The notes under the pieces are model-generated. The model was not told the origin of the DNA. It did no database searches and saw only the letters and a program-made list of their open reading frames with translations. A stretch of DNA of 32,994 nucleotides from positions 1 through 32,994 of the forward strand of contig LPNZ01003103.1 in the NCBI GenBank assembly GCA_001655205.1, in the 5' to 3' direction. How positions within the stretch are numbered: the stretch's first letter is position 1; each line of letters starts with the position of its first letter. This document shows, piece after piece, positions 1 through 12,700 of this stretch. The DNA comes from Lenisia limosa. Taxonomy: Eukaryota > Breviatea. The position numbers and the translations under genes are program-made.

Positions 1-1609
1 GGGGGGGGGGGGAGCCCAATCAATATTCGTAAAAATCTGCTCAGGAGGCAATAAATAAACAGACCAATTATGGCATCATAGCTAGACGACCCCCCTACCA
101 AACAGCGGATAATCCAAACGTTGGGGTCGGACCCGGTAGGCTGCTGGGTGTGTTGGTCAACCTGCGCGGTGAGATCGAATTGTTCTTCTTTGATTGGTAA
201 CGGAGAACAAAGAATAGCGTTGGGATCAACAAGAATGCAAGAGGAAAGGATACTCTTTTTACCTAATAGCACCAAAATACTATTTGCATAATGACACACA
301 TAGTGTCACTAAATACTTGGGTATAATCACCGACCTTTCAAGAAAAAACCTTAAATTTTCCCCCTTTCCCAAGCCGCATACTTGTCTGGCGTTGTAGACA
401 CCATCCTCAAACTCGCCAGCTTCTACAAATGTCAAAACAAGAAAATAAAGCAAGCTTCTACAAATGTAAGAACTCAAGCACTGAAGCACAATGAGCACCC
501 CAGATCCCAGAGGAAAGAGCAATCAGTTTTACTGCAAAAATTGAGGAAGAGAGAAAGAACAAAAGAACAAACTTGATTGATAAAAGATAAAAGTTATGAT
601 GCAAGAATAGTTGAAACTGGGCGGGTGGGAGTTCACAAAAGCAGAAAACTGTTTTGTACTTGAGAAGATAAAAATGATACACTGATAACTCCCATATTCA
701 TGAGAGAGACAACAAGAAGACAACTTCCTCCCAAAAAAAATCTAGAAGACTGACATTATGAGAAAAGTGAACGACAATACAATGCGGGACTTTGTTATGA
801 TTGTGTCAATCTGCTTTCAACAAGGTCATTTGAAGATGAAGCAATTTCAAAAAAGTACTTCCAAAAGAAACAATAGAAACGGGCTATACAGAGCAAAACA
901 AAACAGTTGAAAAGATGTAGCGTTGTCAGAAATCTGGGATACCATCAGTGTATCATCCCCACCGTCTCTGATACGCTCTCTCTCTTCAATAAGACGCACT
1001 TGCTCTTCCATCTGCTCCTCATTCTCAGCCTGTGTGAGGAAATCCTCTCTAAAGATCTGTAAGAGAGAGGACGAGTAAGGAGTCTGCCTGTCCAGAACTC
1101 TTCACTAATCAACCAAAACGTTATTATCATGATGAAAATACGACTGAATAGCAGCGGCAGACCTGTGTCGCTCTTTATGCTCATATTGTTGCTTCGCTAA
1201 CTCCGCTTCCTCCTTCTCAGAAGCAAGGAAATTGTCTAAAAAGGTTAAAATAAGGCAAATCAGCTGACAAAGCCTCACCTTTCAAATCATTCTCAATGTC
1301 TAAGTCGTCGTCTTCTTCTGAGCCTTCCACATCGGCTTCGATATCCAAAAATCTAGAGCCTGATGATTCCTTCTTTGACTTCTTTCTACTGTCGTCCCTG
1401 CTTGCCCTCGCTCTCTTGCCAGTCACCACATTCGTGTCGCTCAGATCAGACTCAGAGTCATCAACCTCAGCTTCAGAAACATCAATGTCTGATTCATCCT
1501 CTGATTCATCCTCAGGTACCGTTGCTAAAGAGTGAGGACGCAAGATTGACCAACAAGTTTCGGGGATCACAATGTCTTCATCGCTCTCATTATCGCTAAT
1601 TACCGGCAT
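1..1609 (-). CDS. SPT5: Transcription elongation factor Spt5, N-terminal part (runs off left edge)
   Basis: Spt5 with Spt4 forms DSIF, a nuclear factor that clamps RNA polymerase II/I and controls pausing and elongation. The start ATG is at 1607-1609. Exons read 1279-1609, 1120-1235, 963-1056, 382-422 and 99-161, with consistent phases and GT-AG borders. The first exon is strongly acidic and Ser-rich with a basic patch (GKRARASRDD), then the motif SRFLDIEADV followed by an acidic run. This matches the pattern that precedes the core in yeast and plant Spt5. A Glu-rich helix (ENEEQMEEQVRLIEERERI) follows, and the last visible exon ends in SDPNVWIIRC, the typical entry into the NGN domain (DPxLWxVxC). 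The rest of NGN and the KOW domains lie outside the window. The donor at 1119 (gttttg) is weak and an alternative splice there is possible. It is transcribed divergently from ALG14. Confidence 0.72.
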
Positions 1610-1896
1610 GATGTCCCAATAACACGAAGTTAAGCCTGTCTAATTGGGTTCCAATAAAGAAAGGCCACCCAAACGCGCAAAAACGACAAAAAGCTAAACG
1701 ATTGCGTGTACGTGGCGCAAGGTATTTAGGATTTGAATATCTTGTTGGGATCTTGGGATCACGCCTGTTTCTCGATTATTATAAGAATCCCTGGTTAATC
1801 CATCCATCATCGTAATTTGAACAAAATCATCATACACAATAATAAATACTGAATAAATAGGTGGAGGTGCTGACAGATAATTCGGAAACATATCTC
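1610..1896. promoter_or_regulatory. Divergent promoter between Spt5 and ALG14
   Basis: This 287-bp interval separates two start codons that point away from each other, so it must hold both promoters and both 5' leaders. It is AT-rich in its ALG14-proximal half (around 1780-1860). I see no certain TATA box or initiator, so the assignment rests on gene orientation alone. Confidence 0.45.
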
Positions 1897-3641
1897 ATGA
1901 TGTTCAGTGTAGTTGTTATATTTTTGGGGCTATTGTTGGCAATTATCGTTTCAAGATGGGTGATATGGTCTCTATCACCACCCACAAAAAGGACAAGATG
2001 TCGGACAATGATTGTGCTTGGCTCAGGTGAGAAGGTTACTCTTTCCGTTTTCGTGAACTATTGCATGAAGATGAAGTTAACAATTATGTGTTGAAGAACA
2101 ATCCTCATTGACAATAATCTTATCTTATTCTTTTCACGGTTACCTTAGGAGGACATACAGCCGAGATGATAAAACTGCTTGAGGGGTAAGAGGGATCTTT
2201 GTTGTTTTCTTCAGCCTACTTGATATTTGTTTTTGATATCTCGCTTCCCTTACCCCCCCACACACAGTTTACCCCTCTTCAAGTTCAGCCCAAGAACCTA
2301 TGTATCAGCGTCGTCAGACTCCCATTCTCAAAACAAGGCCAGCACATTTGAATTAGTGGGGGGGGGTGAAAATGGCTAATACCCAAAGACAAAGAAATTT
2401 ATAGAGATTTGCTGATCGGGTTACCCCCCCCCCCTCATTACGCTGGATTGATGGTATGCGGTGTTGCAGAAATCACTGACCTAGGCTTTGTTTGTTTTGT
2501 TGTTTTTAAGTGTGTCGTTAATTCTGGTTTTTTCTGTTTCATTCCTCTAAAATCCTGAAATACAATGAAAACCAACTTTGGATTTCTGTCCTGTACTATG
2601 CCCTAGTTTTGTTCGCGCATGTTTAAAACAGCATACCTTCGTTTGATCGATAACAGCGTAGAATCATGGAAGCATAGAAGATGTCAGTTTTGTGACTATT
2701 CCACGAGCCCGAGAAGTGGGTCAGTCATACGTCTCTTCCGTGTTCACTACGCTGAGAGCCTCGTGGACCGCCTTTGCGTGAGTGATTCATGTCTTTTTGG
2801 ACAACCGTTTTCTTTTTTTTTTCTCGTTGTTGTTGGAGAATTTGGCAAAAAAAAATTGGATTTTGGTATTTGGGACGTGGGGCCCAGATCCACGCCCACT
2901 TTTCCGCCCGTCCCAAATCCCACAAATTCCGTGATATAGACAATCCATGATTCTCGTCCTATTTTTCAGATAATAAAATTGTCCCTTTAAAAAACATTTC
3001 CAACGGAAACTCCCTGGGTCTTTTAGGGTGCATTGTTTGGATGGGGAACGATTCTCTTCATGTTAACACTCCAGGGTTGTTGGACAGGAGCTGCCAGATT
3101 TGGTAGGGAGGCAAGCTATATGTCCTTTTGTGTGTTCTTTCCTGATCAAGGAAGCCTTACCCCCTAAATTGACCATCAAGATACTGACGAATGGCCCGGG
3201 CACGGCTGTGCCTTTGGTTATGGCGGCCTTCATTTTCAAGGTATGAGGGCTATTCGGCTTCACTGTATCGGAATTTTACGACAATTCCATTTTTAGCGGT
3301 TGTCTTTTTTGACCGTTTATCAGATTATAATGTGGTTACACAAAACACTGGTCATATTGTCAGATCTCATTTGTAACACTGCTCATGTCCTCAGATTTTG
3401 GGTATAAAGCCGATCCGGCTTGTCTATGTGGAGAGCATTTGCAGGGTGTCGTCGTTGAGTTTCACAGCGAAGGTCGGTGTCGGACTTAAACGACTGTCTC
3501 GGGTCCCCTTACTGATGTAGATTATTCGGCCATTCATTGACTTGTTAGCGGTGCAGTGGGATGATTTAAGGTACGAGGTTGAGCACTCATTTATTCTTCA
3601 GTCACAAAAGAGGAGTTGAGTATCTTGGAAGGCTGTCATAG
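1897..3641 (+). CDS. ALG14: UDP-N-acetylglucosamine transferase subunit ALG14
   Basis: ALG14 anchors the catalytic partner ALG13 at the cytosolic face of the ER. The complex adds the second GlcNAc to the dolichol-linked oligosaccharide. Exons are 1897-2026, 2149-2185, 2268-2355, 2662-2777, 3075-3240, 3395-3472, 3521-3570 and 3602-3641, together 705 nt, giving 234 residues and a TAG stop. An N-terminal hydrophobic helix (MMFSVVVIFLGLLLAIIV) is followed by the family motifs VLGSGGHTAEMIKLLEG (split over exons 1-2), FKFSPRTYVSA, IPRAREVGQSYVSSVFTTL, NGPGTAVPLV, YVESICRVSSLS and a C-terminal IIRPFIDLLAVQW. The first ATG at 1897 is used; another follows directly. Exon 5 could start at 3075 (in phase, adds about 28 residues before the conserved EALPPKL) or later with a poorer junction. 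The human protein has 216 residues, so length is close to normal. It converges on the giant gene, with 139 bp between stop codons. Confidence 0.93.
2356..2661 (+). other. Long ALG14 intron 3 with facing G and C homopolymer runs
   Basis: This 306-nt intron is the longest in ALG14. It begins with a G run directly after the donor (about 2357-2366) and holds a C run at about 2426-2437, so the two could pair into a G:C stem about 60 nt apart in the transcript. No exon is evident inside. The acceptor at 2661 (gcgtag) keeps phase 0 into the IPRAREV exon. Confidence 0.6.
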
Positions 3642-3780
3642 CCCTCAAGTCGGTATTATTGTGTGTAAGTATCAACCAAGTATGTTGATCGAAACATCTA
3701 AAATACATTAAACTTCACATATTATTACCATTGGGTCTAATATAGTGTACAGCAAATAACTAGGAAAACAAGAAACAAAA

Positions 3781-6700
3781 CTACCAAGCGCGGGTGGCCC
3801 TATACGGCGGCGGCTTGAGGTCACGGGACGGGGGGAAGGCACTTGGGGGGAGGGCCGGACGCTTGTGGGGCGTGGCCCCGGTGCGGAGTGAGGACATTGA
3901 AAGGGGGCGTTCTAGGGTGGAGCCTCCAACTGCAATGCAGCCTTGAACATAAAAGTGGAAGGTGAACAATGTGAAACAAGGAAGAAACGAAAGAGGCAAA
4001 TGTGAAAAGAAGAAATGAAAGCAAACCGGAAGCAACAGCTGAATCTCTTGCTATGGATCTTTGCAGCGTTGGGCGCGGGGCAAGGCTTGAGAAGGGGTCA
4101 AGGGGTCGCGGTGATGGCTCGCGAACTGGACGTTGTCGGGTGTCGGCAGTCATACGGAGGGTTGTAATGGCATCCTGTGGGTAGTGTTAGCTTGACCCAA
4201 ACTGGTGGTTCATGTTAGTTTCGGTACCTTGAATTCGGATGTCAGCTTGTCGGTCTGGTTTCGCGCCTCCTGGGCTTCGGAACGCCAATAGTGGGCCTAT
4301 CATGGGGGGGAGAGGAGTTAAAAAGACTCGTGAAACGCAATAAATCGTATTCAATTCTGTTGGATCTACATTTGAACATGAGAGAGGTTTGAAAACAAAC
4401 AAAGCCAATTGGCATGGTCGAAGAGTTGAATAAGAGTAGAGGTGAAAAATACGAACCTCATTTTCGAGATTCTGGCGAGACGGTGACACTGATGCAGCAA
4501 GGGACGACCTTCTATAGGGATCAAAGGAGGCTGTGTGTTTGGGTTAGTAATAGAAATAGTCAGAATCCTCCAAATAACGGTATTATCTGTAATATTAAGG
4601 CCATTTTATTTTATAACGAGAGTCGTAGGCATGCCATACCGGTGCCTTGATACTGGGGGGCCCGAGGGCGGAAGCGGCGCCATCAATCGATCCACTACAG
4701 TCTCCTGGAGGGGTAAGTCACGTGGATGTGGTTGTAAGGAATAACCGAGCCTACAGCTTCTTGAAGCCTGTCAGCCGCCTCGTGAAGAGCTGTGGGGTGA
4801 GATAACAGAAGGATATCCGTCTTGAGACTCTTGTGGAAGTCGATGACTTTCAGAAGAAAAAACGTGTCTGTCTGCCTACTTTCCTCGGTCATTTCAGCCT
4901 CCTTGGTTCTCAGGGCAACGAAGTCATTTTGCAGCTGCTCAATTTCCGCTTGGAGCGCCTGAAGGTGAGTTAGGAACCTGGCGTATCCCACCTCTACAGA
5001 TTGTTCGGCAACACCCAGCTGTAGGTCCTTCACCTTCAGCTCGGACGCCAGGGACTGGTTCAACATTGCTTCCTCGTGCAAACTGCCGGTTAGAAGGTGG
5101 TAACAAAATTGCCTAAAAATCATTCCAAACTATTCTGTCCAGGTCGTCAGAGGCAGAAAAAGAATATACTTTACCATGATAAAATGTGAGCTATTGTGTC
5201 AAACCCCATACTGGGCGTTGAGTTCTCTGACGTCAGCCTGCAGGTTGGCAAGAGCGTCTTCTTGGTCCTGGGTTGTGATAACAGCCAAACTTATCACGCC
5301 TCACCTTGACTACGTTTTTGAGGCGCGCTACAGCCACTTCAGCTTCCTCTGAGATTCGGGCCGCCTGGAGGGGAGGGGGGGGGGNNNNNNNNNNNNNNNN
5401 NNNNNNNNNNNNNNNNNNNNNNNNNNNNNNNNNNNNNNNNNNNNNNNNNNNNNNNNNNNNNNNNNNNNNNNNNNNNNNNNNNNNNNNNNNNNNNNNNNNN
5501 NNNNNNNNNNNNNNNNNNNNNNNNNNNNNNNNNNNNNNNNNNNNNNNNNNNNNNNNNNNNNNNNNNNNNNNGTCCGCAAATCCAATATTATATGTAAAAC
5601 GAAATATCGGGGTGGGTGGCTGAAGAACTATCAGGAGGGCCCACCCCTCTGTTCCTACAAATGGATGTCTCAGAACTCTATGATAGCGAACCCCTACGCA
5701 CCTGTACCCTCTGGACGGCGTGGTCCAAATCAGCCTCCAAAGTCGTTCTCGCGTCCTCACCATCCTTCAACGCAAGTTCCAACTGCATGATCTATGGAGT
5801 GACGGGACTTTCTCTGGTACGAAAAGCTTGCAAATGTCCAGAATTATCACAAACGATGGAAAATCTGTCTTTTATTTGGAAACTCCACCTCCCACTTTGC
5901 GCAAAGCCTCATCTCTATCAGCCCTCAACGCAGTGGCCTCCCTGAAAGCCTGGCGACTGGCCTGGCGCTCATCAAAACTACAGAGTTAGAGTTTTTTGAA
6001 CAGGAGAAATATTATGCCTTAGAAATCAGGGAAATAAATAAATACATGGGGGGTGAGATGTTGATAGGGCCAGGGGGGGGGGGGGCNNNNNNNNNNNNNN
6101 NNNNNNNNNNNNNNNNNNNNNNNNNNNNNNNNNNNNNNNNNNNNNNNNNNNNNNNNNNNNNNNNNNNNNNNNNNNNNNNNNNNNNNNNNNNNNGATAGTT
6201 ATACATATGATATATCATCTAAAGATATGTAATATTGGTGCATATCATCTGTTGACCCCAAATATTAGTTCCAACGAGCCGCCAACCGGGCCGTGGTCGC
6301 ATCATGAGAGAAGGCGCGGGCCTCCTTGAGTTGCGCCCGGGCCTCATCAAGGTCACGTGATAGACTGTCGCTTCGACGCTCGGCAAGTCGTTGTTTCTGA
6401 TTGTCAATAAAGCTCTTTTGCTGAAGTTCACAAAAACTAGAATGCAAGTGACTATGGAGCAAACAGCCCCCTCAATAACGCAGCAAACCCTGATTGAAGC
6501 GTCGCGGTCGGAGTATGCCACTTCCTGCGCCTCAAGCGCGGCCGACAGTCGTTTGGAGAGCTCCAACTCCCATGCGCTTTCACCAGGTGCCGTCGGGTCC
6601 ATAATAGCGGTGGTAGTAAGGGGGACCTAGGTTATTAACAACAAATTCGACCTGAGCACGATCACATCAGCTGTACCCGGATAGCTCACCGAATTCAAAG

Positions 6701-9700
6701 CCTCTCGCGCGCGTTGCGCTGACGCCTCTGCTCTCCTCACATCTTCCTGTCCATGTAGCAGCTGAAGCTTCAACTGGGCCACTTGAGTCTCAGCCTCCTC
6801 AGCTCTCCGCACGGCAGCCAAGCAGTCAGCCTTCGCCCCTGCTGTTTGTCCATTGGCTCGGTTGAGGTCCTCAGTGGCCTGGTCAAGCTCGCGGAAGGTC
6901 TCGTCAAGTCCGTCGGCAATACGGAGGAATGACGTGGCACTGCGGTTAATGGACACCGGAGACGCCCGGGGCGACTGGATGGGGGATACATGCGGAGAGG
7001 ACGGAGCGGAATTAGATGGGACGTGATCCTGAAGCTGAGGGGTTACATGAGGTAGACTACAACAAAGCATAAAAATAAGCTCTCTGCACACTATTCTGGT
7101 ATTATATGGGCAAAATAATAATTATTATATTTTATTTGTATATATAGTATTTATGTACTATGTATATAATATAGCTACTATGTATGGATAGGTTACAAAA
7201 TGTGAATAGTAATGAGTATACAAATAGAAGATTCTTTAATCTTTCAAGGTTTTTCATTCAAAAACTAGAGGCATATCAGACCCGTCATTACACACCCTGG
7301 TCACCTCAGCCTCAAGAATTTGAATGTGTTTCGCCATTTCGGCCTTGGCCTGCTGGATCTCATCCTGTGCGGTAACAGCCAGTTATAGTGTGGAAAGACT
7401 GTTGTCATCCCCCCTCACCCTTTCAGCAGTCAAGGCCTCCACCTTCTTGTTCGTATCGATTAGGTCGCCTTCAAGACTCTCAATTTGCAGTTCGAGATCA
7501 TCAAGTGACTAAAGTGTGATAATGCCTGACAACAGAGGGTTTATGACCTGGACAATGCTGATAGAATTCAAAAAAAGGCTTACTTGTTGAATGACAACAG
7601 TTGAGGAGTTCAATTGGGCCTTGTCCTGAGCTTGGGTGGCAAACTTGCCGGACATAGACTCAAGCTGGGTAGTGAGGCAAGGTGAAGTGGAGGTATGATG
7701 CTATATATACTATACACATGTCAAGTTTGACGCATGATATGGATGGAGATGGTGAAGGCAGAGTCCACAAACCTGGCTGACAAGCTCCCTTTTCTCCTTG
7801 CTGACGGCGGTGTTGCGCTTTGACAGCTCACTTGCCCATCGGTCAGCCCTGTCAAGCTTGTCATTGAGACTCTGAACTTCGCCTTGAAGTGCATCAATCT
7901 CTTTTGTTGAAACGCGGTTTCGTTTTCTCTCTGATTCAGTCTAAATGGTCAAAGGGGCTTCAGAGCTGGGATAAATAGATAGCTCCAAATGCACGGCTCA
8001 CCAAATCGGTCTGTTCAGCGATTTTTTGTGATGAAAGTCGGTATTTTTCCTCTGCAGCAGACAAATCGGCTTCCAAACTAACGACACGACGAGAAAGAGC
8101 CCTACAAGTGACATTAGCTCAGACTCATGGGTACCCACTGTAGCTGTTCCGATGGTTCACCAGCAGTAGAGAGGTTCAACACCGTGGACGCTCCATTCTT
8201 GAGCTGGTTTGTAAGAGAGCGGCAGTGGCTTACACTGTCAATTTCTTCACGAAGGTCCCGCACGAGTTCTCCCAGACACTCCAGGTCGGCTTCCGACTCC
8301 TCCCGTGTGGCCTAGTTGATGAGAAGAGCAAGGGGTGCAGATCGACAATACAAACAATCCTTAAATGAAATCAGAGTTAATTTTCCCTATGTCCGAACAG
8401 AGCTTGAGGCCTAGAAGAAGCAGTACCTGGTGGGCAGTACGCTCGGCAGCCAGGAGAGCCTCCAAACGTTCCACTGCCGCAATGTCTCCGACGGTGGCCT
8501 CAAAACCTGTTTGTTAGAATGCCCGCTTGTTGGTATACACGGTTTGCTAGAATGCCCTAAGGGGTGCCTACCAGTCGTGGTTTCAAGACCATTGGCGGGC
8601 TCAGGGCGGGCTAAAGGGAAAAGTTGGTATCAAAAAACAAAACTAAGAAAGGTCCAAAAAAACTGAATTGTATTGATAACCACACAATTGCAGGATATAA
8701 GGTCTGACTCACCACCCACGGATGTACTGAGGCGGACCCTCTGACGGTTCTTCTGGGCACGCACTCGGCAATACGGCCCCGTGCGCAGTACCAAGACGAA
8801 TATCAGGCCCAGCCTGGTCATCCAGCCCTTCTTGCTTCTTGAATGCCGGGACAGTCGGGCCAACTGACTTCCCGGACCGCATCTCGTCAAGCTGCGTCTG
8901 GAGGGCTTCAGCCTTGTAACGATACCTTTGCGTTTCAACGCGAGCCTCGTCCAAGTCACGTGTCAGAGCCCGCCTTGTGTCAGTCCATTGCGTCTCTTTG
9001 TCACTGAAGAAGGCCGCCCTTGACGTCGCTGCCTCCTTCATTCGGTTGATGGTTTGGTCCATTCCTGCCTTCAGCTCGGCTCTGTCCTCGACGCCCGCCT
9101 GAACAACCTTCTGCGTGCGATCCAGTTCACTTCGAAGTTCCACTTCCAACAGTTCCGAGGCACGGATTTGGGCCTCTAAATGGCGAATACGCCCACGAAG
9201 CTCAACCAAGGCCGAGTCATCAACAGCAAGGTTCGGCGGCGAGGCGGCTTGAGCAGACAACGACGTCACCTTGGCTCGGAGAACGTCCCCTTCCGCCACC
9301 GCAGATTTAACCCTCCGCTGCTGCTCCTTCAACTCGGCCACGAGCTGGCCAACTTCGGCTGCCTGGGCATCAAAGCGGATCACGTGCTGCTGGACCTCGC
9401 TTTTAAGTCGCGCAATGGTGTGTTGCGCAGAACGGAGCTCGACACGCGCATTGTTTGCGTCCGCTTCGAAGACCTGAGAGTCGAGCATGGCCGGGTGTGT
9501 GGTGTTGCGAATAATGGGCTGGAGTGTGACATCGGGAGCGAAGGACTGCGAAAGGCGTTGTGCGTGACGTAAGTCTTCAACGTGCTGCCGATCCTTCTGA
9601 AATGTGTGAGACAGGACGAAAGAGATATGAGATAATATTAAGGCATACCTGGAGATGAGCCCGCTGTAACTTCGCCATTGCGTCATCAGCAGCCTCAATT

Positions 9701-12700
9701 TGTGATCTCAGATCTTCCTCCCTCGCGGCGGCGGACTGAAGACGATCGCGCAACTCCCGAACTTCTTGGCTCGCAGATTCGTGTTCTCGAGCAATTGTTG
9801 AACGGAATGCAGAATCCTAAGGGTGTCATAAGGAAGAAGGTTATTAGCCAAAAGACCGATGGTTGGTAGAAAACTTTAAACGAAAACCCTGGTTTAGTTC
9901 ACTGCCCAAAAAATTGAACATAGACATACTTCATCATTAGAGTTGGAGAGCTGTTGTGATAATCGAGCGATTTCGGCAGAGGCAACAGCCTGGTCCGCTA
10001 AGGTTGATGCTAGTCGATTCTCGAGATGATGCAGGGATGCTCGATGGGCCTTCGGGGTCAATAAGTGCGGATGTGAGATTGTAATGACTGGTCAATAAGT
10101 GCGGATGTGAGATTGTAACGACTGGTCAATAAGTGCGGATGTGAGATTGTAATGACTGGTGAAGTTAAGGAAGATGAGGACAGCAAGGTATAAATCGCCT
10201 ACTTTATCAGCGTTGTCTGCTGCCTGGTTGAGTTTTGATACTGCAAGAAGCTTGTCCTAAAATGTTAACCCACATAATCAGAAAATCCTACAAAGGATCA
10301 TGGTGCTAACCTCGGCAATTTGTGCGATTTTGACTTCCAGGTCCCGGATAGTCTTTCGAGCCTCTGCAAGCTGAGTCTGAAGAACGTCGGAAGCGGAAGC
10401 GGAAGAGCGGCGGAGTTCGGCAAGAGAAGCTTCTGACTCCTTCCGACCCGAATCCAAGCCTGCATTGAATCCCTCATCACGACCCTTCCTCTGCCCAATC
10501 TCTTCGCCCTCCCGCCTACCTTGTTCCCTCCCAACGGACCACCCAGCCTTCCAGCCGCTGTCACGACCGTCAATATGGCCCTCATCTTTGCCGGTACGGG
10601 ACCCGGCAGAGAAGCCGTCACGCCACCCTGCCTCGCGCGCATCTTGCGCGGCGCGTCTCATTTCAGCATCCGTGACCATGCCTGGCCGCGCCGTTGTGGA
10701 GGTTAACATGGTCATGTCGTGTCTCCGGTTGTAGGCACGGGAGGCTTCCAGCTGCCTCTCCAGCTCGTCAGCGTGGCGCAAAGCGTCACGGCATTTCGCG
10801 TCACTGTTGGCAGCTTCGCGCTCAAAAGTGGCGCGTTCACGCTCAAGTCCTGCAGCAAGTCGCCTCAACTCATTGTCGCCCTGAGTGGTGGATACTCCGG
10901 TTGCCGGCCCGGAACTGACCAAGGTAGATAGTGACGAGGCCCGGGACTCTGCGGCGGCGGACCGTTTCTCAGCCGCCATGGCGCGGGCGTCGGACGCAAC
11001 AAGTCTGGCTTCCGCCTCGGCTAGTTGCTCAGTGAGTCTGTTGTCGATCGGTGGCGGGATGGGAGACGGAACTGTTTTGGCGGCGGAAAGGTCGGAAGTG
11101 AGTCGGGAGTTGGCACCCCGGAGTACCCGGATCTGGTTCTCGAGATCTTCAAGATCTGCGGTGTCTGTCTGAAGCTGTCGCACCTAGGGTGTTAGAGACC
11201 TGGGGGAAGGAACAATACACCCATACAGAGGTGAATATACAGTCATATAACACCCCACACACACATACATTATAGTATACTATGATACATTTATACTATG
11301 ATATATTATATACGTATTATTATATACATACCCACCCACCTGTCTTTTGAGCTTGCTGTTTTGCGTTTCCAAATCAGCAATATCGTCTTGGAGCAATTCG
11401 TTCTTATGTTGAAGTCTCAAAAGAGCGGAATCATCTATGATGATAATTAAAAAACAAAATTCTTGTGGCCCTACCTTGAACAATTGCCTGCGGTAGCGGA
11501 GGGGCTTGAAGTTGGACCTGGTTCCTTGACACTGCAAAATCGTTCAGATCTCGGTTCCGAATGGTTTCTTGAAGTTTTGAGAGCTCATTCTCCATCTTCG
11601 ATGTAGACGCCCGGGCATGGGTATGCTCTTCTTCCAACATTGTGGCGCGAGATTGTGCGTGAGCCTCTGCCAACTTCGCGTCATGAGCCTGAACTCGCGC
11701 TGCCTCAAGGTCGGCTCGGAGTTTTGCAGCCTCTTTCCGGGCTTCTGAAACGCTTTTGTCATTATCCGCCCGTGCAGACTGAAGGGCCACCTGGGGGGTT
11801 AATCATCCAATTTCTTCCATTTTGCCGAAGCAAATATGTGTGTAATATATCATCAATACTATCGAGGATAACCTGCCAGTTTCAGTAAGAACTGAAGGCC
11901 AAACGCGAGCAAATAATAGGCTTACCTCGAGATTATTGACCTGGCCTCTCAAATGGTCTTCAATTCGCGAGTCCTTCGCCAAGGCTATCGTGTGAGATAA
12001 GAATGAAAACCAGCTATTGCCACTAGCCCTCAAAGAGATGGAACTTAATAAAATCCCGATAAACCATTTTCCCAGCCTTTTATCAACCACAGTGAAACCT
12101 TACTTACTACCCGACATGGCTGATAAAAGTGTACTTTCTTGCTCCCAAAAAAGACCTGCCATACCACCAACCCACCCTGTGCGGCGGCGAGGTCGGCCTC
12201 AGCAGCAGCAGCACGGCCACTTGATTCGGCAGACTTCTCGAGGGCCTCGCTGAGCTGGTGGCGGAGATTGGCCACTTCTGTCGCACTGGCTTCGTGCTGG
12301 ACCTGAGAGGTGAAATGATTGCTATGCGAGAATGCTGGGTGATGTTGTGTGATTGAGCATTGCAGTTTTGGATGCCGCACCTTGAGAGAATGAAGCTGAC
12401 CCTCGGCAACCGCCTTTGCCACCGTCACAGATGAGAGTGTGGTCTCAAGCTCTGCCAGCCGACTCTGAGCGGTCAACACCACAGTTGTGCAAATAAAAAA
12501 AAAGGTCCCAGAACACAAGGTTTCGCAGAGAGAAAGCGCAACCCACTTCGTCAGTTGACCTTTGTGTGCGGTCTAAAATTCGAGCGTTCTCAGCCTTAAG
12601 CATAAGAGGACCAACAAGGAACAAGGATTAGTAGAGAAACAGACCTGAAGGGCTTCAGCTGTTGCAGAGGTCATTGCAAATTCGACTGAAAGTTGGCTAC

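Noticed and set aside
2619-2939. 106-codon plus-strand ORF starting near 2619
   Set aside because: It is in a different frame from the ALG14 exon 2662-2777, which carries the conserved IPRAREVGQSY motif.
4002-4184. Basic plus-strand ORF of about 60 codons
   Set aside because: It is the shadow of exon 4027-4174 of the giant gene, which has consistent phase with its neighbours.
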